Positions 13,535 to 24,300 of a stretch of 64,000 nt of DNA are shown here, one piece after another. Below the pieces are notes generated by a model. That model was not told the DNA's origin. It saw only the letters and a program-made list of their open reading frames with translations, and ran no database searches. Every line of letters begins with the position of its first letter. Positions within the stretch are counted from its first letter, which is position 1. The translations under genes and the position numbers were made by a program. Source of the DNA: Asterias amurensis (Eukaryota; Echinodermata; Asteroidea; Forcipulatida; Asteriidae); the NCBI RefSeq assembly GCF_032118995.1, contig NC_092665.1, forward strand, positions 13,963,012 to 14,027,011. Direction: 5' to 3'.

Positions 13535-15245
13535 TTCCAGCTTTCTAGTGGTTTGCTGACAATACATAGAAAATGTATGCTCTATGATGAGATTAACTAC
13601 ATGTACAATTTGTATTGCATACTATTGTATAATAATTAGAAATAAACTAAATTCGTTGGAATAATTTGGCTGGTGCCACTGTCGTTTAGTGCATCACACA
13701 CTGTCCGCAGATATGGGCTTAAAACAGGTTGTATTACATACAGCTAGTGTTACAAAGAATGTTTGATATCATTCAGTCAATGAAAGTGTCATGTTTGACG
13801 ACAGGCGTTATGTCAGTTTGCCAACCATTGTTTGTCAAGGCGTTGGCTAGACTGCAGTTCTAAAGTATAGTGTTACTCCAAAATTTGAATTCGTTCATGC
13901 ATTAACTCTGACTTGCATAATTTATTATTGTATACATTATGTATGCCTCTACCTAGACACTCTATGCATTGTGTTGTTCCAAGAACAGTGTTCTCGATTA
14001 TTAAATCATTTTTTTGCAGCCATTGTGCTCAATGGTTGGTTAAAGCTCCATGGTTAAAGCCCCTTTTTGTACACTGTTTGAACATGACAATTCTGGACAA
14101 AACTAAATTTACTGGTCAATAGAGGGCGATGTTTATTTTTTAGTGGATAGTGTCTCCAGGGGGAATTCCTCCTCTCTATACACAACCTAAAGTATTGCTT
14201 ATCAATTTTCTGCTTGGTAGCTTGGCTAGTATTAGATCTGTTTTACGACCGCAGTAACACACGTTGTACCTTTGAAGTGCGACTAGTTGTAACTCCTTCT
14301 GTTCTTTGCTCTATGGTATTAGTAACCTTTTAGGTACTTGTGCTTCAAGACATACTTTTTGAGCTCTAAATGTAGATGAAATAAGGCCCTAGATAAAAAG
14401 AAATTGACACATATACCCTCATACAGCCCCTGTCATAAATTCTCAAATTTGCACAACAAACAAGCTTGAGCCGGGCTGACTATTTACGAGGCTCGCTGGA
14501 ACTGGAAGTGAATTTAAGCATCACCAACCAAATGTAGGCAGAGGAAAATTAACAACTACCTCGCACACTGTCAAAAGTTGTTTTTTAATTTCACACTGGT
14601 CTAAACATGCGCAGGGGGCTTTTTAAAATCTAGCCGCCAACCACTTTGCTTACTTCTTCATTATATGGAAAAATAGATCTATGAGGTTCGTTCCAGTTTG
14701 TCTCCATGCTCTGGAGACGATAACAGAACAAACCCCATCATAGGAATAGGGAAAAAAGTTTAAATTAATATTTTCTTTCTTTTCATGATGTCAATACATC
14801 ATCCATCAAGTATAACTAGCTAGATGACCGATAATGTCAGCATTCGAAAAAATTAGTCTAAGCGCCCCAGTCACCGAGTCTAAGTTGGTGTGCTGTCACT
14901 GTCACCGTCAGATACAAAATAGAAAATACATCCTCAGGCAAAATCTTTTAATTAACAACAGTCACAGCAGAAATAGCACACCTAACAGTAACACCACACA
15001 GATAAAAAACAACAGAAATACAGAAAACTGCTCTACTTAAATTTGTGTGGTGATACTGATACAGTTCTTTTTTAACCCAACTGCCATCAGGCAACAAAAA
15101 ACATGGGCCCTGTTTTCCTGGAATGAGTGTACAACATTCCAACAACAAGCATGACAAGATGCCAGTTTAAATGAAAATGTTGAAACAAAATGTACACACG
15201 GGCTAAATTCAATTGACAAATTTCAAGGAACACCGCCACACTAAC
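13535..15245. other. No supported gene (possible intron of the 15,246-15,443 gene)
   Basis: AT-rich non-coding sequence. If the candidate exon just to the right is real, this is its first intron on the minus strand, but I could not find a matching second exon. Open frames here lack splice context. Confidence 0.4.
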
Positions 15246-15443
15246 CTGTCTTTTTCTCTTGAATTGTATGAAGGCATCTTGTAAACTTCCATGGTGTCCC
15301 ATGTTGCAGCATTGTTCCTCTTGCTCTTCTCCCCGGGGTTGGACGTCACTATCCCCCGCTAGCTGTGGGTCCTTTTCCTGCTGCTTCGCTTTCTGGCCCA
15401 CTACGTCGTAGACGTCAACAATTAACTGTTCATTCGTCGTCAT
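15246..15443 (-). CDS. Candidate first coding exon, unidentified gene (partial)
   Basis: On the minus strand an ATG at 15,443 opens 66 codons that end exactly at a good donor (AAAAGACAG|GTTAGTG), leaving phase 0. The peptide is hydrophilic, begins MTTNEQLIVDVYDVV, has a Glu/Gln-rich middle with a CC pair near residues 45-46, and ends HGSLQDAFIQFKRKRQ. That last part looks like a basic amphipathic helix. A TATA-like box lies about 50 bp upstream of the ATG. I do not recognise the family and could not place the following exons leftward. It is a plausible exon of a soluble, perhaps nuclear, protein; function unknown. Confidence 0.5.
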
Positions 15444-15490
15444 GCTTTCCGCAGAACGGGCTTAAATGTACGACTGGATAATACATTGGG

Positions 15491-15502
15491 AATTATATAA
15501 GC
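15491..15502 (-). promoter_or_regulatory. TATA-like box upstream of candidate exon
   Basis: On the minus strand this reads CTTATATAATT, about 50 bp before the ATG at 15,443. That spacing fits a short 5' leader. Confidence 0.35.
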
Positions 15503-17059
15503 ACTGGTGGACTAAATGTCAACAGTCATTCCAATTACAGACAGTCTTGAGTTATGTGAGTAGACGGTGTATGTAGAGGGGAAATTAAGGCGAGAAACTC
15601 GGCAGACAACAACCCAGCAAACACGAAAACCAAGTTATTTTGCAAGAACACTCACTGCTGACATTGTCAATGTCACCTTCATTTTGTGAACACTCCCGAC
15701 CGACGTAACATTGTTGAATTTTCGCGCTTCATTATGTCTTCTAACAGTACGAAGACACGTGTATTAACCATCGTTACAGCACGTTGTCATGGGAAAGTAA
15801 ATTTACGTTGACCCTGAATTCTACGTCTTTTTTGTACCGGAACTTGGGTCATTTGAAGTCTACATATGTCATAAGCGACCTTTCCCTGCAGCAGCAGTCG
15901 GATCGTGTGCCGTAAAACACAAGGGCGCGCGAAATTTAACGGTAAACTTAAAGAGCGCCACCAACTGGTAAGCAATGGTAAATATTTTAGTCATAAACGA
16001 AGTTTTTAAAATTGTTATCTCAAAAAAGTGTTCAAGTGATACATTTAAGGGGAAAATAAGACATGTAAAAACATTTTAAAGAATTCTGATAATAATGGCA
16101 GCAGTTTATTAACAGATTTGTATAAGCATTCCCCCAAAATGACAAATATAGACACAGCTTTAATTCATGTTGTTATTTGATTTTTGTTAAATAAAAATTT
16201 AATACTTCCTGTTAAAATTTAACACTTGCTAGTGACCTTCTTGAAAACATACAGCATGAACATGAACAATTCATAAATTTTGTTCTTGATTGAATGAAAC
16301 GTTCAAACAGTCCACTTTCTTATCCTCTGCTGAAAGTTTGGGGATTTAGTTTTATAAAGATTTGTAAAAAATACTATGACAAATAACTTTTGACATAAGA
16401 TCTTTTTTCAAAGGGGTAGAAACATTAAGACTTTTCGCCATTTTTTGATGATAGACATAATATTAAGATTTATAAAAACAATAAATTCTCCACAAAACAG
16501 GTCCATCCAATAAGCCTTTTTTAGGTATGCTGGACACGCTCACCATGTTGGTGGTCATTAGGTTTACGTGTAAACGCCGCTTCGCCTAAAATTTCATTTA
16601 ATAACATACGTTCTATTTCTATGGTCAACAATACGCACAAATTTACCACAACTTTACAGTGTTGTAGCATTGTGTCCACCATACCTCAAAAAGGGTTATG
16701 TCACAACATGTATTGCACAGAATCATGAGGATGGCTAGGCTTGGTTTCAAGTCTGTAATAGCGCCCTCTGTTGGCTTGTGAAATTTCTAACCCAAACCCA
16801 TGAGTTTGGGTGTGATAGCTAAAAGAAACAAATCAGATTTAATGCGCAGTTGATGCAGACAAAAGTAACCATGATCTAAGACTTGAAATCAAGTCTATAT
16901 AGAGAGTGCCTGTTAGTTTTCCAATTGGTGTCCGAACCCAAATAAAGAAAAACAATGCAATTCCTCTGAGACATTCATAAAATTAATAAGAGGGGAAAAG
17001 TTCCTTTCAGTTCTTTGTTTCCTTCGTGTCGATAAGAGCTCTTCACCCAGTGGATTAAT
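15503..17059. other. Intergenic DNA and NOL7 3' UTR; no gene seen
   Basis: NOL7 ends at 17,060 on the minus strand, so its 3' UTR extends leftward into this stretch. Minus-strand poly(A)-signal candidates are ATTAAA (about 16,838-16,843) and AATAAA (about 16,105-16,110). The right part of 15,503-15,960 would be the upstream region of the candidate exon at 15,443. No other coding signal was seen. Confidence 0.45.
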
Positions 17060-20000
17060 TCACAAAGTGGCGTCAGATGCAACTCTCTTTTTTTTGTGTC
17101 TCTGTTTTTTCACACCTTAAATGAAAAGGAAAAAACATCAAAAAGATTTTACTAAACTCATCGACAAGCTGAGAAGGCAACGCTGCTAATGAAACTCCTT
17201 TTGTAACTGGAATTTTGAACAAATAGTTTTAGGGTGAACAAAGACAACTTTACTTTAGCGGGACTTGATCTTGCAACGACTGCAACGCTATTTTGTTAAT
17301 AAATATCTTTGTTCTGGGGTGCCAGTCACGAGCCATTCAACGTGTAACATTGTTGGTCAATATTCAGAAATCTTTCCCTGCAACAAAGCAAGTTTGGAAG
17401 TGCCATTTTGAGTGTCTGATTTTTAATCTATTAAAGAGACACATACATTGCCTTAAATCAAAGTTTGTCTATGAAAAGTGTTTGAAACCCTTTGTTATAA
17501 AATGCAAATGCTTAGAAAGATGTTTAAGAGTAGAATATACTGCTTACTTACTTACTTTTCAATATACTGATCCACATAAATATGCCTCAAAATTTCTAGA
17601 TTTTCCTTATACATTGTGAACTCACACGGCACGCCATTTTGCTTGACTCCACAATATGGCCGACCGTGTTAGTTCGCTAAGTAAAAGAAAAACCACGCAA
17701 TTTCGAGGCATATTTATGTGGATCATTATATTCTACTTTTAAAACATCTTTCTAACCATATGCATTTTATAACAAACGATTCCAAACACTTTTCATAGAC
17801 CAACTTGCCTGATGTAAGGATGGCTTCGGGTAAATAGAATTTGTGTTGTGACGTCTTATACTGTAACTGTTATTTACCTTGAGACTGCGTTTTGCAAAAA
17901 ATCATGGCAGGCTTTCCTAATCTCTTCATCTTCCTAGACATGTGTGATGCCGCTGGAGAAAGGAAAAAAGGGTCAATATTTTAAACTGAAAGACTTACCA
18001 TAATAATAATAGTACTAATAATAATATCAAAGTCTTATATAGCACACGTATCTTCCAAACAAGGTACTCAAGGCGCTGAGTATATACATACTTTCACAAA
18101 GATAGGTTATTGCAGTGACGAATTCCGAGACCCAATTATTCAGCATCGTATAAGTGTTTACAAGGTGCTACAGCGCATACAGCAGCCACAGCCAGGAACA
18201 CCGGGGCGAACCCCTTCTCTTTTCGATAAGTGCACTGGGTTCTTTTACATGCGTTACACAACACATGGGACCAGCTTTACGCCCATCCGAAGGACGAAGC
18301 GATGTTTAAGTGTCTTGCTTTAAGACACAAGTGTCACGGTTGGGGATTCGAACCCACACTCTGCTGATCAGAAACACCAGAGGTTGAATCCGGTGCTCTG
18401 CCACGACACTTCCAATGTATGTTTGTTATTTTATGCATATGTTGGGTTACATCAAGTGAGAATACTGGTCTTTGACAATTACTAGAGGTGTCCTGCAGCC
18501 GATTTCACGAAACGCTAGGATTAATCCTAGCTCGAGTTAGGATGAGTAACCCGTCCTAACTTAGGATAGGTTCAATGCGTCCAAACGTCTTTGGATACGG
18601 AATTTAACTCGTCTTAATTCCTATGATTCATCCATCATCAAAGTTTAGTGAAATTGACTGCAGTCCCTTTAAAGAACACTCACTAGATTCTCGGGGTATT
18701 CTTGACAGCTGGGACTGAAGGAACTGCAGAGCTGCTTTATGGGGTTCGTGCTGGACAATTTTTGATCTCTGGATCACCTCAATGTTTACTTTTTCTTCTT
18801 CTTCCTCGGAATCGTCCATATCTCCATCTTCGTCATCACTGAGGTCGTCTTTGTCTTCATGGGTGTCTTCCGTGGCCACCTCCTCCTCCCTGAGGAGAGA
18901 GTTTGCTTGAAGTTTAGTAATCAGATTTCTCCAGAAGATGATCATAGGATACTGATCGAAACATTGAGTGGAAACCAACGGTTCTTTTCAGAACCACCCA
19001 AACTCATTAAGGTGATAGTCATGACATGGTGTTATCGCAAACCTTTCCATAACATATTTCCACCATGCAAAATTTCAAGTCCTACTAATCAGATTTTTAG
19101 CAACTTTCCACATAGTCATATAATGATGTTCAGAACTTTAACTTGTTTAGTACAGTGCCTTTAAAGGAAACTCTGGTCTTTGAATGAAATGATTGGCTGA
19201 TGAAACATAAACACACTTCTTTATAAATTGGAAACTTGACAGGATTGTTTGTTTATTCCTTTATACTTTGTCCAATAACCTTCAGTTTTTAATCAAAACT
19301 TTTCAAAAAACAAAAATCAAGATATGACGATGTACATGTACCTTGGTGTTGGTGTCATTTCTTGTTGCTCGGTGAGTTTTGTGAGTAACTCTTCTGGAAG
19401 GTGAGCATTGAACAGAGGGACTCGCTTACTCTGCTTCTGATTTTTCAGAAGTCGATCCCGCTCACGTCGTCTTTCTTTGGCTTTTAAGTTTGCCCTGAAA
19501 CACAAGAAATTCAAGTCAATAAAACATTTATTTCGATATATCACCCTCATACATCATTAACAGTATCCAACAGTAGCCTGTCTGAAACAGGTGTTATTGT
19601 TTCTAAATGGGCGAGTCTTAAAAGGCTCCAGCCCGGTTCCTACTTCCTGCGAATGCGATGCAAATATGACGTGAATTTGACGTCATACCTCTGTTTTCTT
19701 GGAGATATTCGCAAGAGAGTTGAGCACAAGAGGGTGCTGTGAGTTATTCATAGGGAAATTGGGACGTCAACATTCGTATCGCATTTGCAGGAAGTATGAA
19801 CCGGGCTGTACAGGGGAGCCTAACACCCGGTTTAGAGAGGCGTGCCATGAGAGGCGCGCCATGGTCGTGACGAACCAAATAGATAAGGAGCGACTCTAGT
19901 CGTTCTGAATGAATGAATGCAACAGTCGACCAGTCACTCCCAACTTTTTCAGAAGCCAAACTATTCATGAACTTGATTGAAAATTTGGTTCTGCGCGACT

Positions 20001-20210
20001 CTGGAGCGTCTGTCTGAAACGGGTGTTATTGTTTCTAGAAGTAATGTAACGTGTTCCAACGAACCTCTGAAGCTCATGGAGGGCCCTTGCTTTTGATTGA
20101 AGGGCTTCTTCTCGACCCTGATTGAAGGAAACACACTCAGGGGCTTCGTCATCATCCTCACCACTAGAGATAGGACTACCAACCAGATTACGCTTCTCTA
20201 ACTCTGCCAT
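17060..20210 (-). CDS. NOL7: NOL7, nucleolar protein 7 (complete, 5 exons)
   Basis: Exons in transcript order are 20210-20065, 19494-19342, 18889-18684, 17952-17878 and 17115-17060. All junctions are GT-AG, phases agree and the 636 nt encode 211 residues plus stop. An in-frame TAA lies upstream of the ATG, which fixes the start. The N-terminus has an acidic patch with DDDEAP followed by V-S-F (residues 19-29), matching the DDEAPEE..F motif of vertebrate NOL7. A Lys/Arg-rich helix follows (KAKERRRERDRLLKNQKQ, about 53-70), then LPEELLTKLT. A strongly acidic run covers about 113-132, a KAALQFLQSQL segment precedes a KRLGKPA motif, and the basic tail contains KKQRHKKKR. Human NOL7 is somewhat longer. 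From family knowledge it is a nucleolar RNA-binding protein linked to small-subunit pre-rRNA processing. It is transcribed away from EMC1. Identification is by recalled family motifs, not by a search. Confidence 0.88.
17458..17816. repeat. Family C palindromic element, degraded copy (NOL7 intron 4)
   Basis: The left arm (GTTTGTCTATGAAAAGTGTTTG..GTAGAATATAC) is mirrored by the right arm (TTATATTCTACTTTTAAAACATC..CTTTTCATAGACCAAC), with GGCCGACCGTGTTAGTTCGC near the centre. Outer ends are eroded compared with 43,017-43,399. Confidence 0.7.
18001..18411 (-). repeat. tRNA-derived SINE, near full length (NOL7 intron 3)
   Basis: Read on the minus strand, the head has an A-box-like GTGGCAGAGCACC and a perfect B box GGGTTCGAATCC. 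A body with CGTCCTTCGGATGGGCG and GGTGTTCCTGGCTG follows, and the tail is an (ATT)-type microsatellite at 18,001-18,030. Body fragments recur at 33,215 and 52,595. Confidence 0.8.
18491..18630. repeat. Family D-like element (NOL7 intron 3)
   Basis: It begins CCGATTTCACGAAACGC and contains AGGATTAATCCTAGCTCGAG, GGATGAGTAACCCGTCCTAAC and TTAGGATAG, the degenerate palindromic blocks typical of family D. The right end is eroded. Confidence 0.55.
18917..19095. repeat. Family E element beside NOL7 exon 3
   Basis: It contains CCAGAAGATGATCATAGGATACTGATCGAAAC, CGGTTCTTTTCAGAACCACC and ATTTCCACCATGCAAAATTTC, shared with 36,585-36,830 and 48,220-48,345. Its edge lies within about 30 nt of the NOL7 exon 3 acceptor. 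Confidence 0.6.
19630..19807. repeat. MITE with 29-bp inverted ends (NOL7 intron 1)
   Basis: The left end AGCCCGGTTCCTACTTCCTG continues as CGAATGCGA. The right end is its reverse complement with two mismatches (..GCAGGAAGTATGAACCGGGCT). A partial relative is at about 56,980-57,005 (GCCGGTTCGTACTTCCCGCG). Confidence 0.75.
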
Positions 20211-20269
20211 TTCAGCTATTGTACAGTTGTAAGATTCTGATTTTGCTCGGAAATTGTTGATTATTTATC
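20211..20269 (-). other. NOL7 5' leader with acceptor
   Basis: A good minus-strand acceptor (TTTTCTTCCAG|GATAAATAATC) lies 59 nt upstream of the NOL7 ATG, so the first coding exon probably begins at 20,269 after an upstream non-coding exon. The TAA in GATAAATAATC is in frame with the ATG. Confidence 0.5.
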
Positions 20270-20475
20270 CTGGAAGAAAAAAGAAAAGGATACTTTAGTG
20301 AATGATGGAACTATGCTAAATACGACATTATGTTACAAATACATGTACACGTTGTCACAAATTTTAAAGATTACATTTTGTGGCCGTACTCAAGTTCTGG
20401 TGTTTTCAAAGTGAGGCCATGGGGTACTGCAGTGTCACTGATTTGTTTAGGCAAACTTCGGAAATATATAGCGCT

Positions 20476-20515
20476 TCTGCGTCCCACATCCAACAAGTTG
20501 GATATGGGACGCAGA
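20476..20515. repeat. 19-bp-stem hairpin between NOL7 and EMC1
   Basis: TCTGCGTCCCACATCCAAC, a 2-nt loop, then GTTGGATATGGGACGCAGA gives 18 of 19 pairs plus one wobble. Flanking ATATATAG and CTATAT extend the dyad. It could be a decayed fold-back element or a structured regulatory site. Confidence 0.6.
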
Positions 20516-20993
20516 CGCAATCTATATTTTTTCATATAAATGACGCACTTCTGGGTATTTTCTGCTTCCCTTATCCAACGCGGCTGAACATGTTGAAGGA
20601 TGGGGCTCAAACGCACTAAGATGTGGCTGAAATAAAACAAATTTTTTAAAAATAGCACACTCCTCAGTCCTTGCTATTATGTTACTATTGCTCGACCGAT
20701 CAGAATTGAGGATTCAAGATTACTTTTCCTGTGTGACTTGTCTTGTCAAAGATTACTTCTAAGTTCTAGAAAATATAAATAAATAAGGCTCAAGTTTAGA
20801 GTACCAAGTACGAAGTAGTTGAAACTTGAACTTTTACTTGAACTTGATTGATGATTCCCCCCCTTGAATTGAAGATATGCCAATATTGAACTATGTAATG
20901 TATGGCTTCCAAAAAAAGTGATATTATAATTAATTTAATTAAAATTAAATAAGCAATTCAGATAGTATTTAGTAAAGTGATTTGTATTTGCCA

Positions 20994-21301
20994 TTACTTT
21001 CTGCCTTCTCTTTCTTTGCTGAGCAGTTTTGCTAGCAACTGACTCACTGATCCTCTCCGATCCTCACCTTCCACAGAGTGCTGTAAAATAAAAATAACAT
21101 GTGTGTACAACCTTTTTCTCACTCGATTTTCAGCACTACTTATGTGTTTGGTGCAATACACATCACTGCGACAAAGGTTGTCACCAGTGCAAATTAGTCT
21201 GGTACTTACAATGTGCAAAAAGTCCGCTTGGCACGCAGCGGACTAAGGAGAAAGGTACTAGACTGTTCATGAACCGGCGATTCTACCCTGTATTTATCCA
21301 T
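20994..21301 (-). other. Possible NOL7 leader exons or small antisense gene
   Basis: On the minus strand an ATG at 21,301 opens 30 codons (MDKYRVESPVHEQ..) to a strong donor at 21,210 (CACATT|GTAAGTACC). 129 nt further is a good acceptor (TTTTATTTTACAG|CACTC) at 21,080. The exon after it is open to a stop at 20,994 in a different phase (ending QLLAKLLSKEREGRK), so a joined product would stop early. The simplest reading is non-coding leader exons of NOL7, with another donor at AAG|GTGAGG near 21,068. A small unknown gene is the alternative. The first exon lies head to head with EMC1. Confidence 0.35.
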
Positions 21302-21328
21302 TATCGAACACTGCAGACGGTTTACGCC

Positions 21329-24300
21329 ATGAATTTAGTTATTTATTCAGTCTTTTTTATGGGGCTTTTTAGCTATGGGAGTTCACTTTTTGAGGATCAA
21401 GTAGGGAAGTTTGATTGGTAAGTAATTGCGAGTTTAAGTTTAGTCCTAAGTTTAGATTAGTCCTTCTTTGAGTGCGTGATTTGCAGAATCAGGTGCATTT
21501 TTTTTTTATGTGGGTGGTGGCGGCGCCCTCATTTGACAATATAATGACTAGTCAAAATAGGTCAATATTTTAATTAAACATTTATTAGCATTTTAGGAAA
21601 CCATGGAGGTAGAAATATTTTACCTCCATGAGGAAACAATTCTTTGATTGCGAGGGGTATTTAAAACAACACCAACAAAAGACAACTCAACAGTGAATGC
21701 GTTGGACAGATACAGCATTTTTTTTCAAACCATTTGCTTGCTCAGCTCAGCTAGCTGCTCACATTTTTTTTGAGAAAATTAAATTTAATTAAAAAATATT
21801 ATTGTTGCCTTTGATTTTGGGTCGCGCAGCAATCGGTCGATCGCGCAACTATTGGTCGATCGCGCAACATTCGGCAACGAACATGCGCGATCAACCGATC
21901 GTGCTTTAATGGCACGGCGCGATCGTGCAGGAATGGTTTTGCGCGATCGGCCAATTGTGCAGGAATGGTTTTGCGCGATCGACCGATCGTGCAACAGAGG
22001 TTTTATGTGGTCGCCCGATTGTGCAGGAATTGTTAGGCACGGCTGATTGTGCAGGTACTGATTTCCAGAGGATCTAAGATTGATCGTAACTGCAAATCAA
22101 TCGTAATTGACCGATTGCGCAGATTGACCTACATGCCCAACATTATTATCTATTAATAATAATTATATGTTATTAATTTTTGTTCTTTGTTTTTTAAAGT
22201 CACAACTGTTATTCTTGAAACATAATAAACTTATTAAAAATTTGGCACAACTTTGACTGATCACCACATTACTATTGTATGTCACCATGGAAACACATCA
22301 CAGGTCTGTAAACAAACTTCACTTTCCTCAAGAAGTGTAAGTCGTGCATCAACTGTGTTAATAAAAATGATAATAAGTACATCAGACTTGTAAAGCGCAT
22401 TTTCCAGAGATAATACAATGCGCTGCTAAAGAATGCAGCTGCGAAAGAGTCAGTTTATGGGTGAGAAGAGAACAGATGCATTTTTAATTTATACTTTAAA
22501 GTGTGGAATGAGTTGATGTTGTGAATGTGGTTTGGTAGAGAGTTCCAGCATCGGGGACAAGCAACTGAGAGGGATCGGTCCCCTGCCTTTTTGTGAGTGC
22601 GTGGGATTGTTAGATTCTGGCCGGAGCGGAGGCCACTCTGGCCAGGTTTGTTGAGGTATAGAGAGACTCAGTAGTGGTGTACTGTGGAAGAACGTCGGAG
22701 TCACTGATGTTTTGAAGGTGATGCGTTGTCTAACTCGTAACCAGTGTAATTGTTGGAGAAGAGTGAAGGCGTGTACGTATAATTGGGTTGTGAGAAAATG
22801 AAAATAAAATGAAAGTAATGTCATTAATTGTCTCTGTCTGTCCACCAGGCGCCAGCAGTTTACGGGAAGGGCAAAGTTTTTACACTTTGAGCAAGGCGGG
22901 AGCAAACGAAATGTATTTGTAGCCACTGAAGCTAATGTTGTAGCAGCGCTTAGCACCCGTAACGGTCACCTAACCTGGCGACAGATCTTCCAGAGAGGTC
23001 CCTCTGGTCATATTGACGCCCTACTCTACAACAATGAAGGTAAGACAAATAGCACCTTCCAGGCCTGATACTTCACGAAGGCAACAGAGGCGATTACCTC
23101 CATGCCCCATGGGCCCAATTTCATAGAGCTGCTAAGCACGAAAATTTGCTTAGCATGAAATTTCTTCCTTAATAAAAAAACAGGATTACCAACAAAATTT
23201 CCATTTGTTGCTAATTGCTTGTTACTGGTATTCAGCTAGTGTTTGCCTATACCCTGAAAATCACATGGAAATTTGGTTGGTGATCCTGTTTTTATCAAGG
23301 CAAACATTTCATGCTAAGCAAATTTGTGTGCTTAGCAGCTCTATGAAATTGGGCCCTGGTCATTGCCCTTGAAATGCCCCAGTAGAAATTTACAGTTTCC
23401 TCATTGGGTGCCCTTTACCAAGGAGTAAATGCCTTGGTGCCCTTGCCCTTTCAAAAACGAAGCATACAGGCCTGACCCTCTAGAGGCTGGCCACTCCATG
23501 CAGAAATCGTATATATCAAGGAAATCCCTTTTTGACCTGATTTGAACTCTGACCCTGAATTTTCCCACAGATCTCATCAGTGTGTCAGGTGGGGGTCATG
23601 TGATCCGCTCGTGGGAGCCTTCTTCAGGATTCTTACGATGGGAGTCGGTCACAACTTCAGAGACAATAAGCACAAAAGACACTCCTAGGTAACACAAGTT
23701 TGACCCCCCCTTACTGTCTGATTGTTCAGTATTATCCACTGTGATTTTGAGTGATCAATTAGATTAGTATGGTGCCATGTCGTGCATGCATCCCATGGAT
23801 TAGAGTTATATATAAGAACTAGAGGGCGCACTGGTGATGCCGCGTGCTCAAACGCGACGCGACCGCAAGGAGACACGCGTGCTATTTTGTAAGATGAACA
23901 TTGTACATGTACGTTGAATTTGAAACTACACAGGGTGTATGATAGACACCGACCTATGTTGATTTGCTTAAAGGGATACTGAATTTGTGACAGCAGGGGT
24001 CGATTTAACAGTCCTAGGAGATATTAAAAACGTATGGCTAGTCCTAAGTTTGGACGAGTAACTCGTCCTAACTCGGGATAAGACTAGTCTTAACTCTTTG
24101 TGAAATCCACTGCTGGATAAATATATACAAGCATGAGGGACAGGGAGATATGGAAACATCTCAGGGTAACATCATTGACCGAAGACATCACTCGAAAAAG
24201 AAGAAACACCACTTACAAAATGATTGCGCACTGGGCTGCGTAACTAGGCTGTGCGCCCTCTAGTTCTAAAAATAACCCTATGTCGCATCCACATAGTACT

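Noticed and set aside
18320-18410. Possible tRNA gene (A box and B box on the minus strand)
   Set aside because: It lacks a complete cloverleaf, is followed by a SINE body and a microsatellite tail, and the body recurs elsewhere.
22489-22956. 155-codon minus-strand open frame
   Set aside because: It crosses EMC1 exon 2 on the opposite strand and a decayed repeat; no splice or protein support.
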